Source: Caldicellulosiruptor changbaiensis | Lineage (GTDB): Bacteria > Bacillota > Thermoanaerobacteria > Caldicellulosiruptorales > Caldicellulosiruptoraceae | Reading direction: 5' to 3' | Length of the DNA: 64,000 nucleotides | Assembly: GCF_003999255.1 (NCBI RefSeq) | Contig: NZ_CP034791.1 | Location: 1,652,501 to 1,716,500 of the forward strand | Shown here: piece after piece, positions 33,469-42,675 of the stretch | Numbering within the stretch: the first letter of the stretch is position 1 | Layout: each line of letters opens with the position of its first letter | The notes under the pieces: generated by a model | Databases searched by the model: none | What the model was told of the DNA's origin: nothing | The model's input: the letters and a program-made list of their open reading frames with translations, nothing else | Made by a program: the position numbers and the translations under genes

Positions 33469-33729
33469 TTATCTTGCTTGGACTATGAACTTTATTGCCG
33501 TTCTCTCTTCTCCATCGATATTAATTTCTGAAAACGCAGGGATTACAATCAAATCAATCCCATTTGGTGCCACTTTACCTCTTGCAATTGCAATGGCTTT
33601 AACAGCCTGATTTACAGCACCTGCTCCAACTGCCTGAAGTTCTGCGCATCTTTTTTCTTTAATCACAGCAGTCAGAGCCCCTGCCACCTTCTGTGGTTTT
33701 GATGTAGCAGCAACTTTTAGAACTTCCAT
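33469..33729 (-). CDS. spoVS: Stage V sporulation protein S (SpoVS)
   Basis: An 86-residue Alba-like protein: MEVLKVAATSKPQKVAGALTAVIKEKR, then AVGAGAVNQAVKAIAIARGKVAPNGIDLIVIPAFSEI. It matches SpoVS over nearly its whole length. In Bacillus it affects spore coat assembly; it also occurs in non-sporulating thermophiles, where its role is unclear. ATG at MEVLKV is chosen because AGGAGGT lies 9 bases upstream; the ATG three codons earlier directly abuts it. A single-gene transcript ending in a strong terminator. Confidence 0.95.
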   Translation of the reverse strand: MEVLKVAATSKPQKVAGALTAVIKEKRCAELQAVGAGAVNQAVKAIAIARGKVAPNGIDLIVIPAFSEINIDGEERTAIKFIVQAR

Positions 33730-33841
33730 CCTTTCCATACCTCCTGAATATGGTGTTATGACAGCTTGTTCAACTATTCAGTTATATAATTCTACATGAT
33801 TTAAAAAATTCCTTCTTGGCAAGTAGAAAATTTTTTAAATA

Positions 33842-34681
33842 TCAATGCCCCAAAATTTTATTGTATCTTCTTATTATCATGTTTGCACAGGTATTTATAA
33901 TAAGGACAATGATAATCAACAGTGTTGCCGTAGCATAAGAGTTCACTTTTGAAAGACCTTCAGAAGAAAGAATATACAAGTGCACAGCCATTGTCCTTGC
34001 CGGGCTAAATATGCTTGTTGGAAGGTTCAAAGAACTTCCTGCAGTCAAAAGCACTGCAGCAGTCTCACCTATCGCCCTTCCAACACCTAAAATTACACCT
34101 GTCAAAATACCTGGCATTGCAGGAGGTATGACCACTTTTGCAATCGTCTGCCATTTTGTGGCACCAAGGGCAAGACTGCCTTCTCTAAAGGACATAGGAA
34201 CTGTTTTTAAAGCTTCTTCGGATGTCCTCACAATTGTTGGCAAAATCATTATTGACAAAGTAAGCGCACCAGACAAGATAGACCATCTAAATCCAAGAGC
34301 AATGACAAAAAAAGCAAAACCAAAAAGCCCATAGATAATTGAAGGGATTCCAGCTAATGTTTCAGTACCAAATCTAATAAGCGACAATATCTTCCCTTTT
34401 TTTGCGTATTCTGTAAGATAGATTGCAGCCAAAACACCAATTGGCGCAGCAATAATCACTGCTAAGATTGTAATGTAAATGGTACCAACTATTACAGGGA
34501 AGATTCCCCCGCTTTTTCCCATATCTTCAGGATACTCAGTGATAAACGATAATTTTATCCCTTGTATTCCATTTACTACAATGTGAAATAAAATTGCCAA
34601 AAGAATAGCAATTGTTATCAATGTAAATATTCCAATAATGGCAAACACAATACCCTGTATTATTTTATTTTTCTTTATCAT
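33842..34681 (-). CDS. pstA: Phosphate ABC transporter permease PstA
   Basis: A 279-residue inner-membrane subunit with six hydrophobic segments. Family marks: ITEYPEDMGKSGGIFPVIVGTIYITILAVIIAAPIGVLAAIYLTEYAK and the coupling loop REGSLALGATKWQTIAKVVIPPAMPGILTGVILG. Overlaps pstC by 4 bp. In most bacteria pstB follows here; in this window the next gene downstream is spoVS, so the ATPase must be encoded elsewhere. Confidence 0.95.
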   Translation of the reverse strand: MIKKNKIIQGIVFAIIGIFTLITIAILLAILFHIVVNGIQGIKLSFITEYPEDMGKSGGIFPVIVGTIYITILAVIIAAPIGVLAAIYLTEYAKKGKILSLIRFGTETLAGIPSIIYGLFGFAFFVIALGFRWSILSGALTLSIMILPTIVRTSEEALKTVPMSFREGSLALGATKWQTIAKVVIPPAMPGILTGVILGVGRAIGETAAVLLTAGSSLNLPTSIFSPARTMAVHLYILSSEGLSKVNSYATATLLIIIVLIINTCANMIIRRYNKILGH

Positions 34682-35532
34682 CTTTCTTCACCAACTCTTC
34701 TTGCAATTACATTTGCAATTGTATTTAAAATCATGATAATCACAAAAAGTACAATACCAGTTGCAAAAAGTGCCTGAGCATGTTTTCCTGATGCATACCC
34801 CATCTCAATTGCAATATTTCCTGTGAGAGTCCTTACCTGGTCAAATATCCCTTTTGGAATCTTGGGACTGTTACCTGCAACCATAATTACTGCCATAGTC
34901 TCGCCAATTGCTCTTCCCATCCCCAATATCACTGAGGCAATTATACCTGACCTTGCAGCTGGTAAAATTACTCCTTTTATTGTCTGCCAGTGGGTTGCAC
35001 CAAGTGCCAATGAACCTTCCTTATACTCCTTTGGCACAGACCTAATCGAAACTTCTGATATATTTATAATAGTTGGTAGAATCATAATTCCCAAGATTAT
35101 TGATGAAGCCAAAACTGAAAAACCTGAACCGCCAAACATTTTTCTTATAAGCGGTACAATTACAACAAGCCCGTAAAAACCATACACAACAGAAGGAATA
35201 CCAGCAAGAAGTTCAACAAAAGGTCGAACTGCCCTCGCAACTTTTTCGCTCACAAGCTCACCCAAAAATATTGCAGTTGCAATACCAATAGGAACTCCTA
35301 TTATAATTGCCCCCAAAGTTACATACACAGAGCCAATTATCATTGGCAAAATACCAAACTTGCCACTCAAGGGTGCCCATTTTGTACCAAGAATAAAATT
35401 GAAAAGCCCGTATTCTTTGATTATTGAAAAGCCTTCTTTGAATATAAATATTGTTATCAACAAGACAGAGATGACAGAAACCACCGCAGCAAGGAGCAAA
35501 ATTAACTCGATTAGGCGATTCTTTTTTGGCAT
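34678..35532 (-). CDS. pstC: Phosphate ABC transporter permease PstC
   Basis: A 284-residue partner of PstA with six hydrophobic segments. GTKWAPLSGKFGILPMIIGSVYVTLGAIIIGVPIGIATAIFLGELV and KEGSLALGATHWQTIKGVILPAARSGIIASVILGMGRAIGETMAVIMVAGN are diagnostic. Follows pstS by 65 bp and overlaps pstA, so all three are one transcript from the PHO-box promoter. Confidence 0.95.
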   Translation of the reverse strand: MPKKNRLIELILLLAAVVSVISVLLITIFIFKEGFSIIKEYGLFNFILGTKWAPLSGKFGILPMIIGSVYVTLGAIIIGVPIGIATAIFLGELVSEKVARAVRPFVELLAGIPSVVYGFYGLVVIVPLIRKMFGGSGFSVLASSIILGIMILPTIINISEVSIRSVPKEYKEGSLALGATHWQTIKGVILPAARSGIIASVILGMGRAIGETMAVIMVAGNSPKIPKGIFDQVRTLTGNIAIEMGYASGKHAQALFATGIVLFVIIMILNTIANVIARRVGEER

Positions 35533-35597
35533 CCCTTTCTTCTCCTCATTTTCAAAATTTTCTGCAAAAATCTATCTTGAATTTAATATCCAAAATC

Positions 35598-36416
35598 TTA
35601 CTTAACTTTTATATAATGGTACTTTTCTACTATAGCCTGTCCTTTGCTACTGAGAGCAAAGTCAATAAAGTCTTTTACAAGTCCTGTTGGCTTGTTCTTT
35701 GTCAAGAATAGAAACGGCCTTTGTAGTTTGTACTTGCCGTTTTTGACATTCTCTTCTGTTGCCTCAACACCCTCAATACTTACAGCCTTGACAGTTGAGT
35801 CAACAACTCCCATCGAAATAAATCCAATTGCATTTGGGTCTTGTGAAATTGACTGCTTTACAGCACCAGTTGATGGCTGTACAACTGCAGAGTCTGTTAT
35901 GCTTTCACCTTTCATAACAAGCTCTTCAAATGCACCACGTGTACCTGAACCTTCTTCACGTGTTACAACAACAATCTGTGCGTCTTTTCCACCAACATCT
36001 TTCCAATTTTTAATCTTTCCTGAATAGATATTTCTTATCTGTGACAAGGTAAGATTTTTGATTGGGTTTGAAGGATTGACAACAATTGCTATTCCATCAA
36101 TTGCAATCTTGAATTCCTTTAGACCCTTTTCTTCTGGTTTTAGCTCACGCGAAGATGTTCCAATGTCAGCAACACCATCTCTTGCTGATTTTATTCCAAC
36201 TCCAGAACCACCACCCTGAACCTCAATCTTTGTATCAGGATGCTTTTGCATAAACGCTTTTGCCAAATCGTCTGCCAAAGGTTGAACAGAGGTAGAACCT
36301 GCAACTGTAATTGACTTTTTAGAAGATGGGCCTTGAACAGTTGAACTTTTGCATCCAAACAGCAAAAAGCTTAGCATACTAATTATCAAAAACAGAGTAA
36401 CAACTTTTTTGTTCAT
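35598..36416 (-). CDS. pstS: Phosphate-binding lipoprotein PstS
   Basis: High-affinity phosphate receptor. The signal peptide MNKKVVTLFLIISMLSFLLFGC ends in a lipobox with Cys22. The mature part has ITVAGSTSVQPLADDLAKAF, VQGGGSGVGIKSARDGVADIG, IAIDGIAIVVNPSNPI and TREEGSGTRGAFEE, the phosphate-contact loops. The ATG used has GAGGAGTG upstream; the frame opens five codons earlier at a TTG. First gene of pstSCA; the region upstream carries four PhoP-type repeats. Confidence 0.96.
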   Translation of the reverse strand: MNKKVVTLFLIISMLSFLLFGCKSSTVQGPSSKKSITVAGSTSVQPLADDLAKAFMQKHPDTKIEVQGGGSGVGIKSARDGVADIGTSSRELKPEEKGLKEFKIAIDGIAIVVNPSNPIKNLTLSQIRNIYSGKIKNWKDVGGKDAQIVVVTREEGSGTRGAFEELVMKGESITDSAVVQPSTGAVKQSISQDPNAIGFISMGVVDSTVKAVSIEGVEATEENVKNGKYKLQRPFLFLTKNKPTGLVKDFIDFALSSKGQAIVEKYHYIKVK

Positions 36417-36492
36417 CTTTTCACTCCTCAATAAAAGTTTTTGTTTACAAAATATTTTTACCCTTTGTATCGATTCTTATATTTTTAATTCT

Positions 36493-36541
36493 ATAATATC
36501 AATGTTAAATCAATTTAAAATGAACGTTAAATCTATGTTAA
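36493..36541 (-). promoter_or_regulatory. PHO box (four PhoP repeats) and -10 of pstSCA
   Basis: On the minus strand TTAACA, TTAACG, TTTAAA and TTAACA lie exactly 11 bp apart (starting at 36536, 36525, 36514 and 36503 on the plus strand), each separated by 5 bases. A TATTAT -10 (36493-36498) follows at the spacing seen in Bacillus Pho promoters, where PhoP binds direct repeats of TT(A/C)ACA. No good -35 is present, so activation by phosphorylated PhoP in phosphate starvation is expected. Confidence 0.85.
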
Positions 36542-36548
36542 AAACACC

Positions 36549-37574
36549 TCACAGCCCTTTAATATCAATAATCACCTCTTTTTCATCAGCCAAAATTCTT
36601 ATCGCATCTGGGTCTTCATATTCGTTTATGATCTTTATGGCATCTAAATTGTACCTTTCTTTTAGACGCTCAATATTTCTTTTCTTCTGCCCTACGAGTT
36701 TTGAAAAGTTTTTTGGATGTACAAAAATTTTAAGATCCTTTATGTTTTCCTCTACCAGGACTTTTGTCACCCTTCTAAATATTATTTCTGAATCAACAAG
36801 TTCACCAAATGAAGGATGAAATGGACCTGCAACCACCTTAGCGTTATAATTTATCTCTTCTGTTGGCTGAAGGCCTACCCTTATGACCTTCACATTATTG
36901 TCTATAAAGATTTCTTTTATTTGACTACTAATTAAAACTGCTTCCTCCAAAGACAAAGGTTGATACTCACCTTTTTTATACATCTCAGCAAGATACGTGT
37001 CCTCGATAACTAAGGTAGGGTAAATTCTTGCAATGTTGGGCTGATAATTGCATAAAATCTCAGCACTTTTTATATCTTTCTCAAGAGTTGAGCTTGGAAG
37101 ACCTACCATAAGCTGCACACCTAACAAAAAATCAAATGATTTTATAAGTTCTATTGCCTTAACTGAATCTTTTGCAGTGTGCCCTCTTTTTGAGGCTTCT
37201 AAAACATCATCAAACATACTCTGTATACCAAGCTCTATTGTTTTTACATTGTAATCTTTTAAAAATCCCAAAATTTCTTTATCTATACAATCTGGTCTTG
37301 TGGAAATTCGAATACTTTTTATCTTTTCGAAGCTTTTTGCAAGCTCAAGAAGTTTTTGCTGCATTTTGATATCAATAGCCGTAAAATTCCCTCCATAATA
37401 TGCAAGTTCTACATCTTCACCTTTATTTTTGCTAAGTCCCTCTTCAATCTGACGTTTTATTCTCTGCACAGTCACATCCTCTTTTTCACCTGAGATTATT
37501 TTCTGGTTGCAAAATATACACTTAAAAGGGCAGCCATATTGAGGAATAAAAATAGGAAGAATCCTGCACTTCAA
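36549..37574 (-). CDS. Elp3-like radical SAM protein (no acetyltransferase domain)
   Basis: A 341-residue radical SAM enzyme. CPFKCIFC (15-22) is the CxxxCxxC that binds the 4Fe-4S cluster, in MKCRILPIFIPQYGCPFKCIFCNQ order. AYYGGNFTAI, ISTRPDCIDKEIL, ELGIQSMFDDVLEASKRGHT and GVQLMVGLPSST follow the Elp3/COG1243 group. Archaeal and eukaryal Elp3 have an added acetyltransferase domain for tRNA wobble-uridine modification; that is missing here. It overlaps rnc by 4 bp, the common clostridial order. A tRNA-related role is plausible but not shown. Confidence 0.82.
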   Translation of the reverse strand: MKCRILPIFIPQYGCPFKCIFCNQKIISGEKEDVTVQRIKRQIEEGLSKNKGEDVELAYYGGNFTAIDIKMQQKLLELAKSFEKIKSIRISTRPDCIDKEILGFLKDYNVKTIELGIQSMFDDVLEASKRGHTAKDSVKAIELIKSFDFLLGVQLMVGLPSSTLEKDIKSAEILCNYQPNIARIYPTLVIEDTYLAEMYKKGEYQPLSLEEAVLISSQIKEIFIDNNVKVIRVGLQPTEEINYNAKVVAGPFHPSFGELVDSEIIFRRVTKVLVEENIKDLKIFVHPKNFSKLVGQKKRNIERLKERYNLDAIKIINEYEDPDAIRILADEKEVIIDIKGL

Positions 37575-38260
37575 TCTTCTATCACTCCCAGCTTTTTAAG
37601 TGCATTTAAAGCTGCCTCTTGCTGCGCTTCCTTCTTGCTATTTCCATACCCTTCTGAAATTTTATTTTTTCCAATGTAGAGCTCTGACTTGAACCTTGAT
37701 AAATTATTTTCAAGGTTTTCATAATCTATATATTTAATCTCAATATTTTTCTCTCTCTGAATAAATTCTTGAAGCTTTGTTTTGTAATCATAAAAGAGTT
37801 TTCCCTCAGCAGCCTTTTTAATAAACGGTTCTATAAGATTTATGACTATTTTTTCAGCCATCTCAAATCCTGATTCCAGAAAAATACCACCAAATATTGC
37901 CTCAAGCACATCCGACCAAATTGATTTGTTATTCTCAAAACCTTCTTTTTTTTCATTCTTTCCAAATACAATATACCTTTTCAGATTCAGCGTTTCAGCA
38001 ACCTTTGAGAGTGTCTCACTGCACACAATTGTTGCGCGAAGATTTGTAAGCTCACCTTCTGAAAGCTGTGGAAAATGTTCAAAAAGGTATTTGCTCACAA
38101 CAAGTTCTAACACTGCATCACCCAAAAACTCAAGCCTTTCATAGCAATATATAGCATCGTGAGTTGCTGATTTGTGAGTAAGTGCAAGCTTTAATAAACT
38201 CGGATTTTTAAACCTATAACCAAGTTTTTTCTCTATATCTGTCATTTCCGTACCTCTCAT
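37571..38260 (-). CDS. rnc: Ribonuclease III
   Basis: Double-strand-specific RNase for rRNA and mRNA processing. The signature ERLEFLGDAVLELVVS and downstream acidic segment SDVLEAIFGGIFLESGF supply the metal-binding residues; the C-terminal dsRNA-binding domain is DYKTKLQEFIQREKNIEIKYI through GNSKKEAQQEAALNALKKL. Length 229 residues, normal. The first ATG (AGGAG 10 bases upstream) or the one five codons later (AGAGGT 6 bases upstream) could be used. Confidence 0.96.
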   Translation of the reverse strand: MRGTEMTDIEKKLGYRFKNPSLLKLALTHKSATHDAIYCYERLEFLGDAVLELVVSKYLFEHFPQLSEGELTNLRATIVCSETLSKVAETLNLKRYIVFGKNEKKEGFENNKSIWSDVLEAIFGGIFLESGFEMAEKIVINLIEPFIKKAAEGKLFYDYKTKLQEFIQREKNIEIKYIDYENLENNLSRFKSELYIGKNKISEGYGNSKKEAQQEAALNALKKLGVIED

Positions 38261-38311
38261 TGCTGTATTTCTCCTATCTTACACAAAATACTCAAAACAC
38301 TCAAAAAATAT

Positions 38312-38349
38312 AAATGCCCCAACTACTCGAGTACTCAATTGGGGCATTT
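38312..38349 (-). terminator. Rho-independent terminator of the fatty-acid operon
   Basis: On the minus strand AAATGCCCCAA pairs with TTGGGGCATTT, followed by ATATTTTTT. It lies 5 bp after the fabF stop. Confidence 0.8.
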
Positions 38350-38353
38350 AATA

Positions 38354-39592
38354 TCAGTCTTCATATCTTTTTAAAACAAGCACTGCGTTGTGTCCACCAA
38401 ATCCAAATGAATTTGTCATTGCATACTTGATACTTCTCTCTTTCCCTTGGTTTACTGTATAGTCCAAATCACACTCTTCATCTTTTGTAGCATAGTTTAT
38501 AGTTGGTGGAACAAACTGGTTATAAACTGACAAAGCTGTAATGAGCGCCTCAACAGCACCTGCTCCACCAAGCCAGTGCCCTGTCATAGACTTTGTTGAA
38601 CTAATTGAAAGCTTGTATGCATGCTCCCCAAACACCTTTTTGATTGCAAGCGTTTCAAACTTGTCGTTGTATGGTGTGGATGTACCATGTGCGTTTATAT
38701 AATCAATCTCCTGAGGTTCAATTCCCGCATCCTTTATTGCTTTTTGCATTGCAAGCATAGGACCTTCGCCTTCTGGGTCAGGTGCTGTTATATGATATGC
38801 ATCATCTGAAGCACCATATCCAACAACCTCAGCATAAATCTTAGCTCCACGCTTTTTGGCATGCTCAAGTTCTTCTAAAATTAGTATTGCTGAACCTTCG
38901 CCCATTACAAACCCGTCTCTATCCTTGTCAAAAGGTCTGCAGGCAGTTTGCGGGTCAGGATTTGTTGACATTGCCTTCATAGCACAAAATCCAGCAAACG
39001 AAAGCGGAGTTATTGCTGCTTCAGCTCCCCCTGTGATGATAATATCAGCATCTTCGCGCTGAATCATCTTAAACGCCTCACCAATTGCATGAGCAGATGA
39101 TGCACATGCTGTTACAATTGTTTCATTAATTCCTTTAAAACCATAAGTTATGGCAATATGTCCTGCAGCAATGTTAGCTATCATCATTGGAACAAAGAAT
39201 GGACTTACCCTTGAGGGTCCTTTTTCTCTCAAAATGTTTGCCTGCTCTTCTAATGTTTCAATTCCACCAATTCCACTTCCAATCACAACCCCAACTTTTG
39301 TCTTGTCGATATCTTCCAAGTTCAATTTGCTATCCTCAATAGCAAGCTTTGTTGCTGCCAAAGCAAAGTGTGTGAACCTATCCATTCTCCTTGCTTCTTT
39401 TTTATCTATGTAATTTGTTGGATCAAAGTCAACAATCTCTGCTGCAACCTTTGTTGGGTAGTTTGAAACGTCAAACTTTTCCACAACTTTGATACCATTT
39501 TTCCCAGATTTTATTGCATTCCAGAATGTATCTATATCAAACCCTAAGGAGGATATAACACCAAGGCCAGTTATAACAATTCTTCTTTTCAA
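38354..39592 (-). CDS. fabF: 3-oxoacyl-ACP synthase II (FabF)
   Basis: Condensing enzyme of fatty-acid elongation: acyl-ACP plus malonyl-ACP. The catalytic triad is visible: Cys in [15 protein letters not shown], His in [11 protein letters not shown] and His in [13 protein letters not shown]. About 412 residues from the chosen TTG, which has AGGAGG 9 bases upstream; the frame opens three codons earlier inside that spacing. Last gene of the fapR-plsX-fabH-fabD-fabG-acpP-fabF operon. Confidence 0.97.
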   Translation of the reverse strand: MKRRIVITGLGVISSLGFDIDTFWNAIKSGKNGIKVVEKFDVSNYPTKVAAEIVDFDPTNYIDKKEARRMDRFTHFALAATKLAIEDSKLNLEDIDKTKVGVVIGSGIGGIETLEEQANILREKGPSRVSPFFVPMMIANIAAGHIAITYGFKGINETIVTACASSAHAIGEAFKMIQREDADIIITGGAEAAITPLSFAGFCAMKAMSTNPDPQTACRPFDKDRDGFVMGEGSAILILEELEHAKKRGAKIYAEVVGYGASDDAYHITAPDPEGEGPMLAMQKAIKDAGIEPQEIDYINAHGTSTPYNDKFETLAIKKVFGEHAYKLSISSTKSMTGHWLGGAGAVEALITALSVYNQFVPPTINYATKDEECDLDYTVNQGKERSIKYAMTNSFGFGGHNAVLVLKRYED

Positions 39593-39673
39593 TGTAAGCA
39601 ACCTCCTAAATTTTAAAGTTGAATACTTTACCCCTGCTTTTTTTTTAAAGCCAAAGCAGGGGCAAGTACTTTC

Positions 39674-39910
39674 TTATTGATGCTCTTCAATATATTTCAC
39701 TGCATCGGCAACTGTTCTAATCTTTTCTGCATCTTCATCTGGAATTTCAATGTTGAATTCCTCTTCAAGCTCCATGATAAGTTCAACAATATCCAATGAG
39801 TCTGCTCCAAGGTCGTCTAAAAATGATGATTCAGGTGTGATTCTGTCCTCTTCAATGTCAAGTTTGTCAGCTATAATCTTCTTCACCTTTTCAAAGATTT
39901 CACTGTTCAC
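39674..39910 (-). CDS. acpP: Acyl carrier protein
   Basis: A 78-residue acidic carrier. [21 protein letters not shown] contains the Ser that receives 4'-phosphopantetheine. GTG start ([17 protein letters not shown]) chosen for the GGAGGTG site 6 bases upstream; the frame opens five codons earlier at TTG. It sits between fabG and fabF, as in most Firmicutes. Confidence 0.97.
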   Translation of the reverse strand: MNSEIFEKVKKIIADKLDIEEDRITPESSFLDDLGADSLDIVELIMELEEEFNIEIPDEDAEKIRTVADAVKYIEEHQ

Positions 39911-39966
39911 AAAAAACACCTCCAAAAATTTTGGATTTTAAAATAATGCTCACTATAAGAATATTA

Positions 39967-40713
39967 TTACATAATCATCCCACCGTCAACAACAATAACC
40001 TGCCCGGTAATATACGACGACAAACTTGATGCCAAAAACAGGGCTACATTTGCAACCTCGTCAGCCTCACCAAACCGACCAAGTGGGATGGAAGAAAGCA
40101 TCATTTCTTTTACCTTGTCACTCAAAACCTCTGTCATGTCAGTCTTTATAAACCCAGGAGCAATTGCATTTACTCTGATATTGCGAGAAGCAAGCTCTTT
40201 TGCAAGCGACTTTGTAAGACCTATTATACCAGCCTTAGACGCAGCATAATTTGCTTGCCCCACATTTCCCATAATCCCCACAACCGATGAAATATTTATT
40301 ATATTCCCTTCTCTTTGCTTTATCATAATCTTTGATGCTGCTTTTGCACACAAGAACGCCCCTTTTAGGTTAATAGCAATTACCTTGTCAAAGTCTTCCT
40401 CGTTCATTCTAAGAACCAAGCCATCTTTGGTAATGCCAGCATTGTTCACAAGAATGTCAAGTCTTCCGAACTCTTTTTCTATTTGTGAAAACATAGCATT
40501 TACTTCTTCTGAGTTTGAGACATCACACTTTATTATAAGTGCCCTGACTCCAAGTTTTTCTATCTCATCTTTTAGGCTTTGTGCCTGGGATTGGCTTGAT
40601 GAATAGTTGATTATAACATTTGCACCATTATGGGCAAACTTTAAAGCTATCGCCCTTCCAATACCTCTTGAAGCACCTGTTATTAGGGCTATTTTATCTT
40701 TTAAAAGCTGCAT
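39967..40713 (-). CDS. fabG: 3-oxoacyl-ACP reductase (FabG)
   Basis: NADPH-dependent reductase of the elongation cycle, a short-chain dehydrogenase of 248 residues. TGASRGIGRAIALKF is the cofactor-binding loop; NNAG, ISSVVGIMGNVGQANYAASKAG (Ser, Tyr, Lys) form the active site; the C-terminus YITGQVIVVDGGM is typical. ATG with AGGAGGAAA upstream. Confidence 0.96.
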   Translation of the reverse strand: MQLLKDKIALITGASRGIGRAIALKFAHNGANVIINYSSSQSQAQSLKDEIEKLGVRALIIKCDVSNSEEVNAMFSQIEKEFGRLDILVNNAGITKDGLVLRMNEEDFDKVIAINLKGAFLCAKAASKIMIKQREGNIINISSVVGIMGNVGQANYAASKAGIIGLTKSLAKELASRNIRVNAIAPGFIKTDMTEVLSDKVKEMMLSSIPLGRFGEADEVANVALFLASSLSSYITGQVIVVDGGMIM

Positions 40714-40752
40714 ACCCTAATTTCCTCCTACTTCAAAATCTACTTTTTGCTA

Positions 40753-41664
40753 TTATAGATTTTTAACATCTTCCACCTTGTTTATGTTGACAATCTTCAA
40801 ATCCTTTTTTATTTTCTTAACAAGTCCACTCAAAACATTCCCTGGACCTATTTCAACAAAGGTGTCAAATCCCTCTTCAATCAGCTTATTAACACATCCC
40901 AAAAAATTGACTGTTGTATACACCTGTCTTTCAAGAAGGTCTACAATGTTGTCTTTTGACAGATACTCTGCTGTAACATTTGACAAAACAGGAATTTGAG
41001 GCTCTTTAATATCAATCTCCAAAAGGTGCTTTTTTAGTTTTTCTCCAGCTCCTTTAATTAAACTGCAGTGAAACGGAGCTGAGACATTGAGCTCGACACA
41101 CCTCTTTGCTCCCTTTTGTTTTGCTATCTCCATTGCAAAGTACACAGCCGCTTTATGCCCAGAGATGACAGTCTGGTCAGGTGAGTTTATATTTGAAATC
41201 TCAACAGTGCCTTTGCTACTTGCTTCTTGACAAACCTCTTTTACAGCATCTATTGAGAGCCCAATCACTGCTGCCATTGTGCCAATTCCTTCTGGTACTT
41301 CATTTTGCATGTACTCGCCCCTTTTTGAAACAAGCCACACTGCTGTCTTAAACTCAATACTTCCTGCAGCAACCAACGCTGAGTACTCGCCCAAGCTCTG
41401 ACCAAAAGCAGCATCTGGTTTTATTTTGTCTTTCACAGCTTCATATATTGCAATTGAAGTTGTCAAAATTGCTGGCTGTGTCATCTTTGTAAGTTTTAGT
41501 TCTTCCTCTGGTCCATTGAATATAATGTTCTTCAAATCAAAGCCAAGCGCTTCATTTGCCAAATCAAAAATCTTCTTTGACTCATCAAAGTTTTGATAAA
41601 AGTCAAGTCCCATTCCAACAAACTGTGCACCTTGCCCAGGAAACATTACCGCAACCTTTCCCAT
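40753..41664 (-). CDS. fabD: Malonyl-CoA:ACP transacylase (FabD)
   Basis: Charges ACP with malonate. The nucleophile Ser lies in FGQSLGEYSALVAAG (about 88-102), the conserved Arg in WLVSKRGEYMQ and the catalytic His in SAPFHCSLIKGAGEKL. Starts MGKVAVMFPGQGAQFVGMG, the family hallmark. Length 303 residues. Co-directional with fabH (22 bp upstream) and fabG. Confidence 0.97.
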   Translation of the reverse strand: MGKVAVMFPGQGAQFVGMGLDFYQNFDESKKIFDLANEALGFDLKNIIFNGPEEELKLTKMTQPAILTTSIAIYEAVKDKIKPDAAFGQSLGEYSALVAAGSIEFKTAVWLVSKRGEYMQNEVPEGIGTMAAVIGLSIDAVKEVCQEASSKGTVEISNINSPDQTVISGHKAAVYFAMEIAKQKGAKRCVELNVSAPFHCSLIKGAGEKLKKHLLEIDIKEPQIPVLSNVTAEYLSKDNIVDLLERQVYTTVNFLGCVNKLIEEGFDTFVEIGPGNVLSGLVKKIKKDLKIVNINKVEDVKNL

Positions 41665-41686
41665 TTGCTTTTTACACCTTTCCTTT

Positions 41687-42673
41687 CTATACCCATTTAA
41701 TAACAGTAGATGCCCATGTCAAGCCACCGCCAAATCCAACCAAAACAACCTTATCGCCTTTTTTTATCTTTCCCTCTTCTACCGCTTCGTCAAGAGCGAT
41801 AGGAATTGATGCTGCAGAAGTATTGCCATACTTGTGAAGGTTTACAAAGACCTTTTCCATAGGTATTTTTAATCTCTTTGCAGCACTTTCTATTATTCTT
41901 ATATTTGCCTGATGTGGAATAAAAACATCTATATCAGATGAGCTGAGTCCCACCTTCTCTAAAACCTTTTCCACTGCATATGGCATAATCTTAACTGCAA
42001 ATTTATAGACTTCATTACCTTCCATATAGATTTTTCTAAAGTTTGGATTTTCTTTTACCTGTGAATAAGTCACATCACTCAGTCCAAACGCATGACAGTG
42101 AAGCAAAAGCCCGTTTTCTCCATCGCTTCCAAGCTCAAATCCCAAAATACCTTGCTCATCACTGCTACTCAAAATTGCAGCACCAGCTCCATCGCCAAAC
42201 AAAACACATGTTGACCTGTCAGACCAGTTTGTTATTTTTGAAAGTGCTTCTGCTCCTATCACAAGCGCGTTTTTGCAAAACCCGTTTTGGATAAACTGTG
42301 TTGCAATTGCCATCGCATAGATAAAACCAGAACACGCAGCTGAAATGTCAAAAGCAAACGCATTTTTAAGTTTTAGCTCCTTTTGAACAAGGCAAGCTGT
42401 TGAAGGAAAGAACATCTCAGGTGTGACAGTTGCAACAATCACAAGGTCAATGTCATCTGGTAAAATACTTGCTTTGTCCATTGCATTTTTGGCAGCTCTC
42501 ACCGCCAAATCGGTCGTGGAAGTTGTGCCATCAACAATCCTTCGCTCTTTTATACCTGTTCTTTGAGTTATCCATTCATCTGAAGTGTCAACCATCTTCT
42601 CTAAGTCATAATTGGTAAGGATTCTGTCTGGAACATATCTTCCGGTTGAGAGAATCTTGACATTTTGAGCCAT
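41687..42673 (-). CDS. fabH: 3-oxoacyl-ACP synthase III (FabH)
   Basis: Starts fatty-acid synthesis by condensing an acyl-CoA with malonyl-ACP. Catalytic Cys in [14 protein letters not shown], His in [11 protein letters not shown] and Asn in [15 protein letters not shown]. The [11 protein letters not shown] loop for CoA binding is present. 328 residues, normal. In Gram-positive bacteria FabH often prefers branched primers, which would suit this organism but is not read from the sequence. Confidence 0.97.
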   Translation of the reverse strand: MAQNVKILSTGRYVPDRILTNYDLEKMVDTSDEWITQRTGIKERRIVDGTTSTTDLAVRAAKNAMDKASILPDDIDLVIVATVTPEMFFPSTACLVQKELKLKNAFAFDISAACSGFIYAMAIATQFIQNGFCKNALVIGAEALSKITNWSDRSTCVLFGDGAGAAILSSSDEQGILGFELGSDGENGLLLHCHAFGLSDVTYSQVKENPNFRKIYMEGNEVYKFAVKIMPYAVEKVLEKVGLSSSDIDVFIPHQANIRIIESAAKRLKIPMEKVFVNLHKYGNTSAASIPIALDEAVEEGKIKKGDKVVLVGFGGGLTWASTVIKWV

Positions 42674-42675
42674 TT

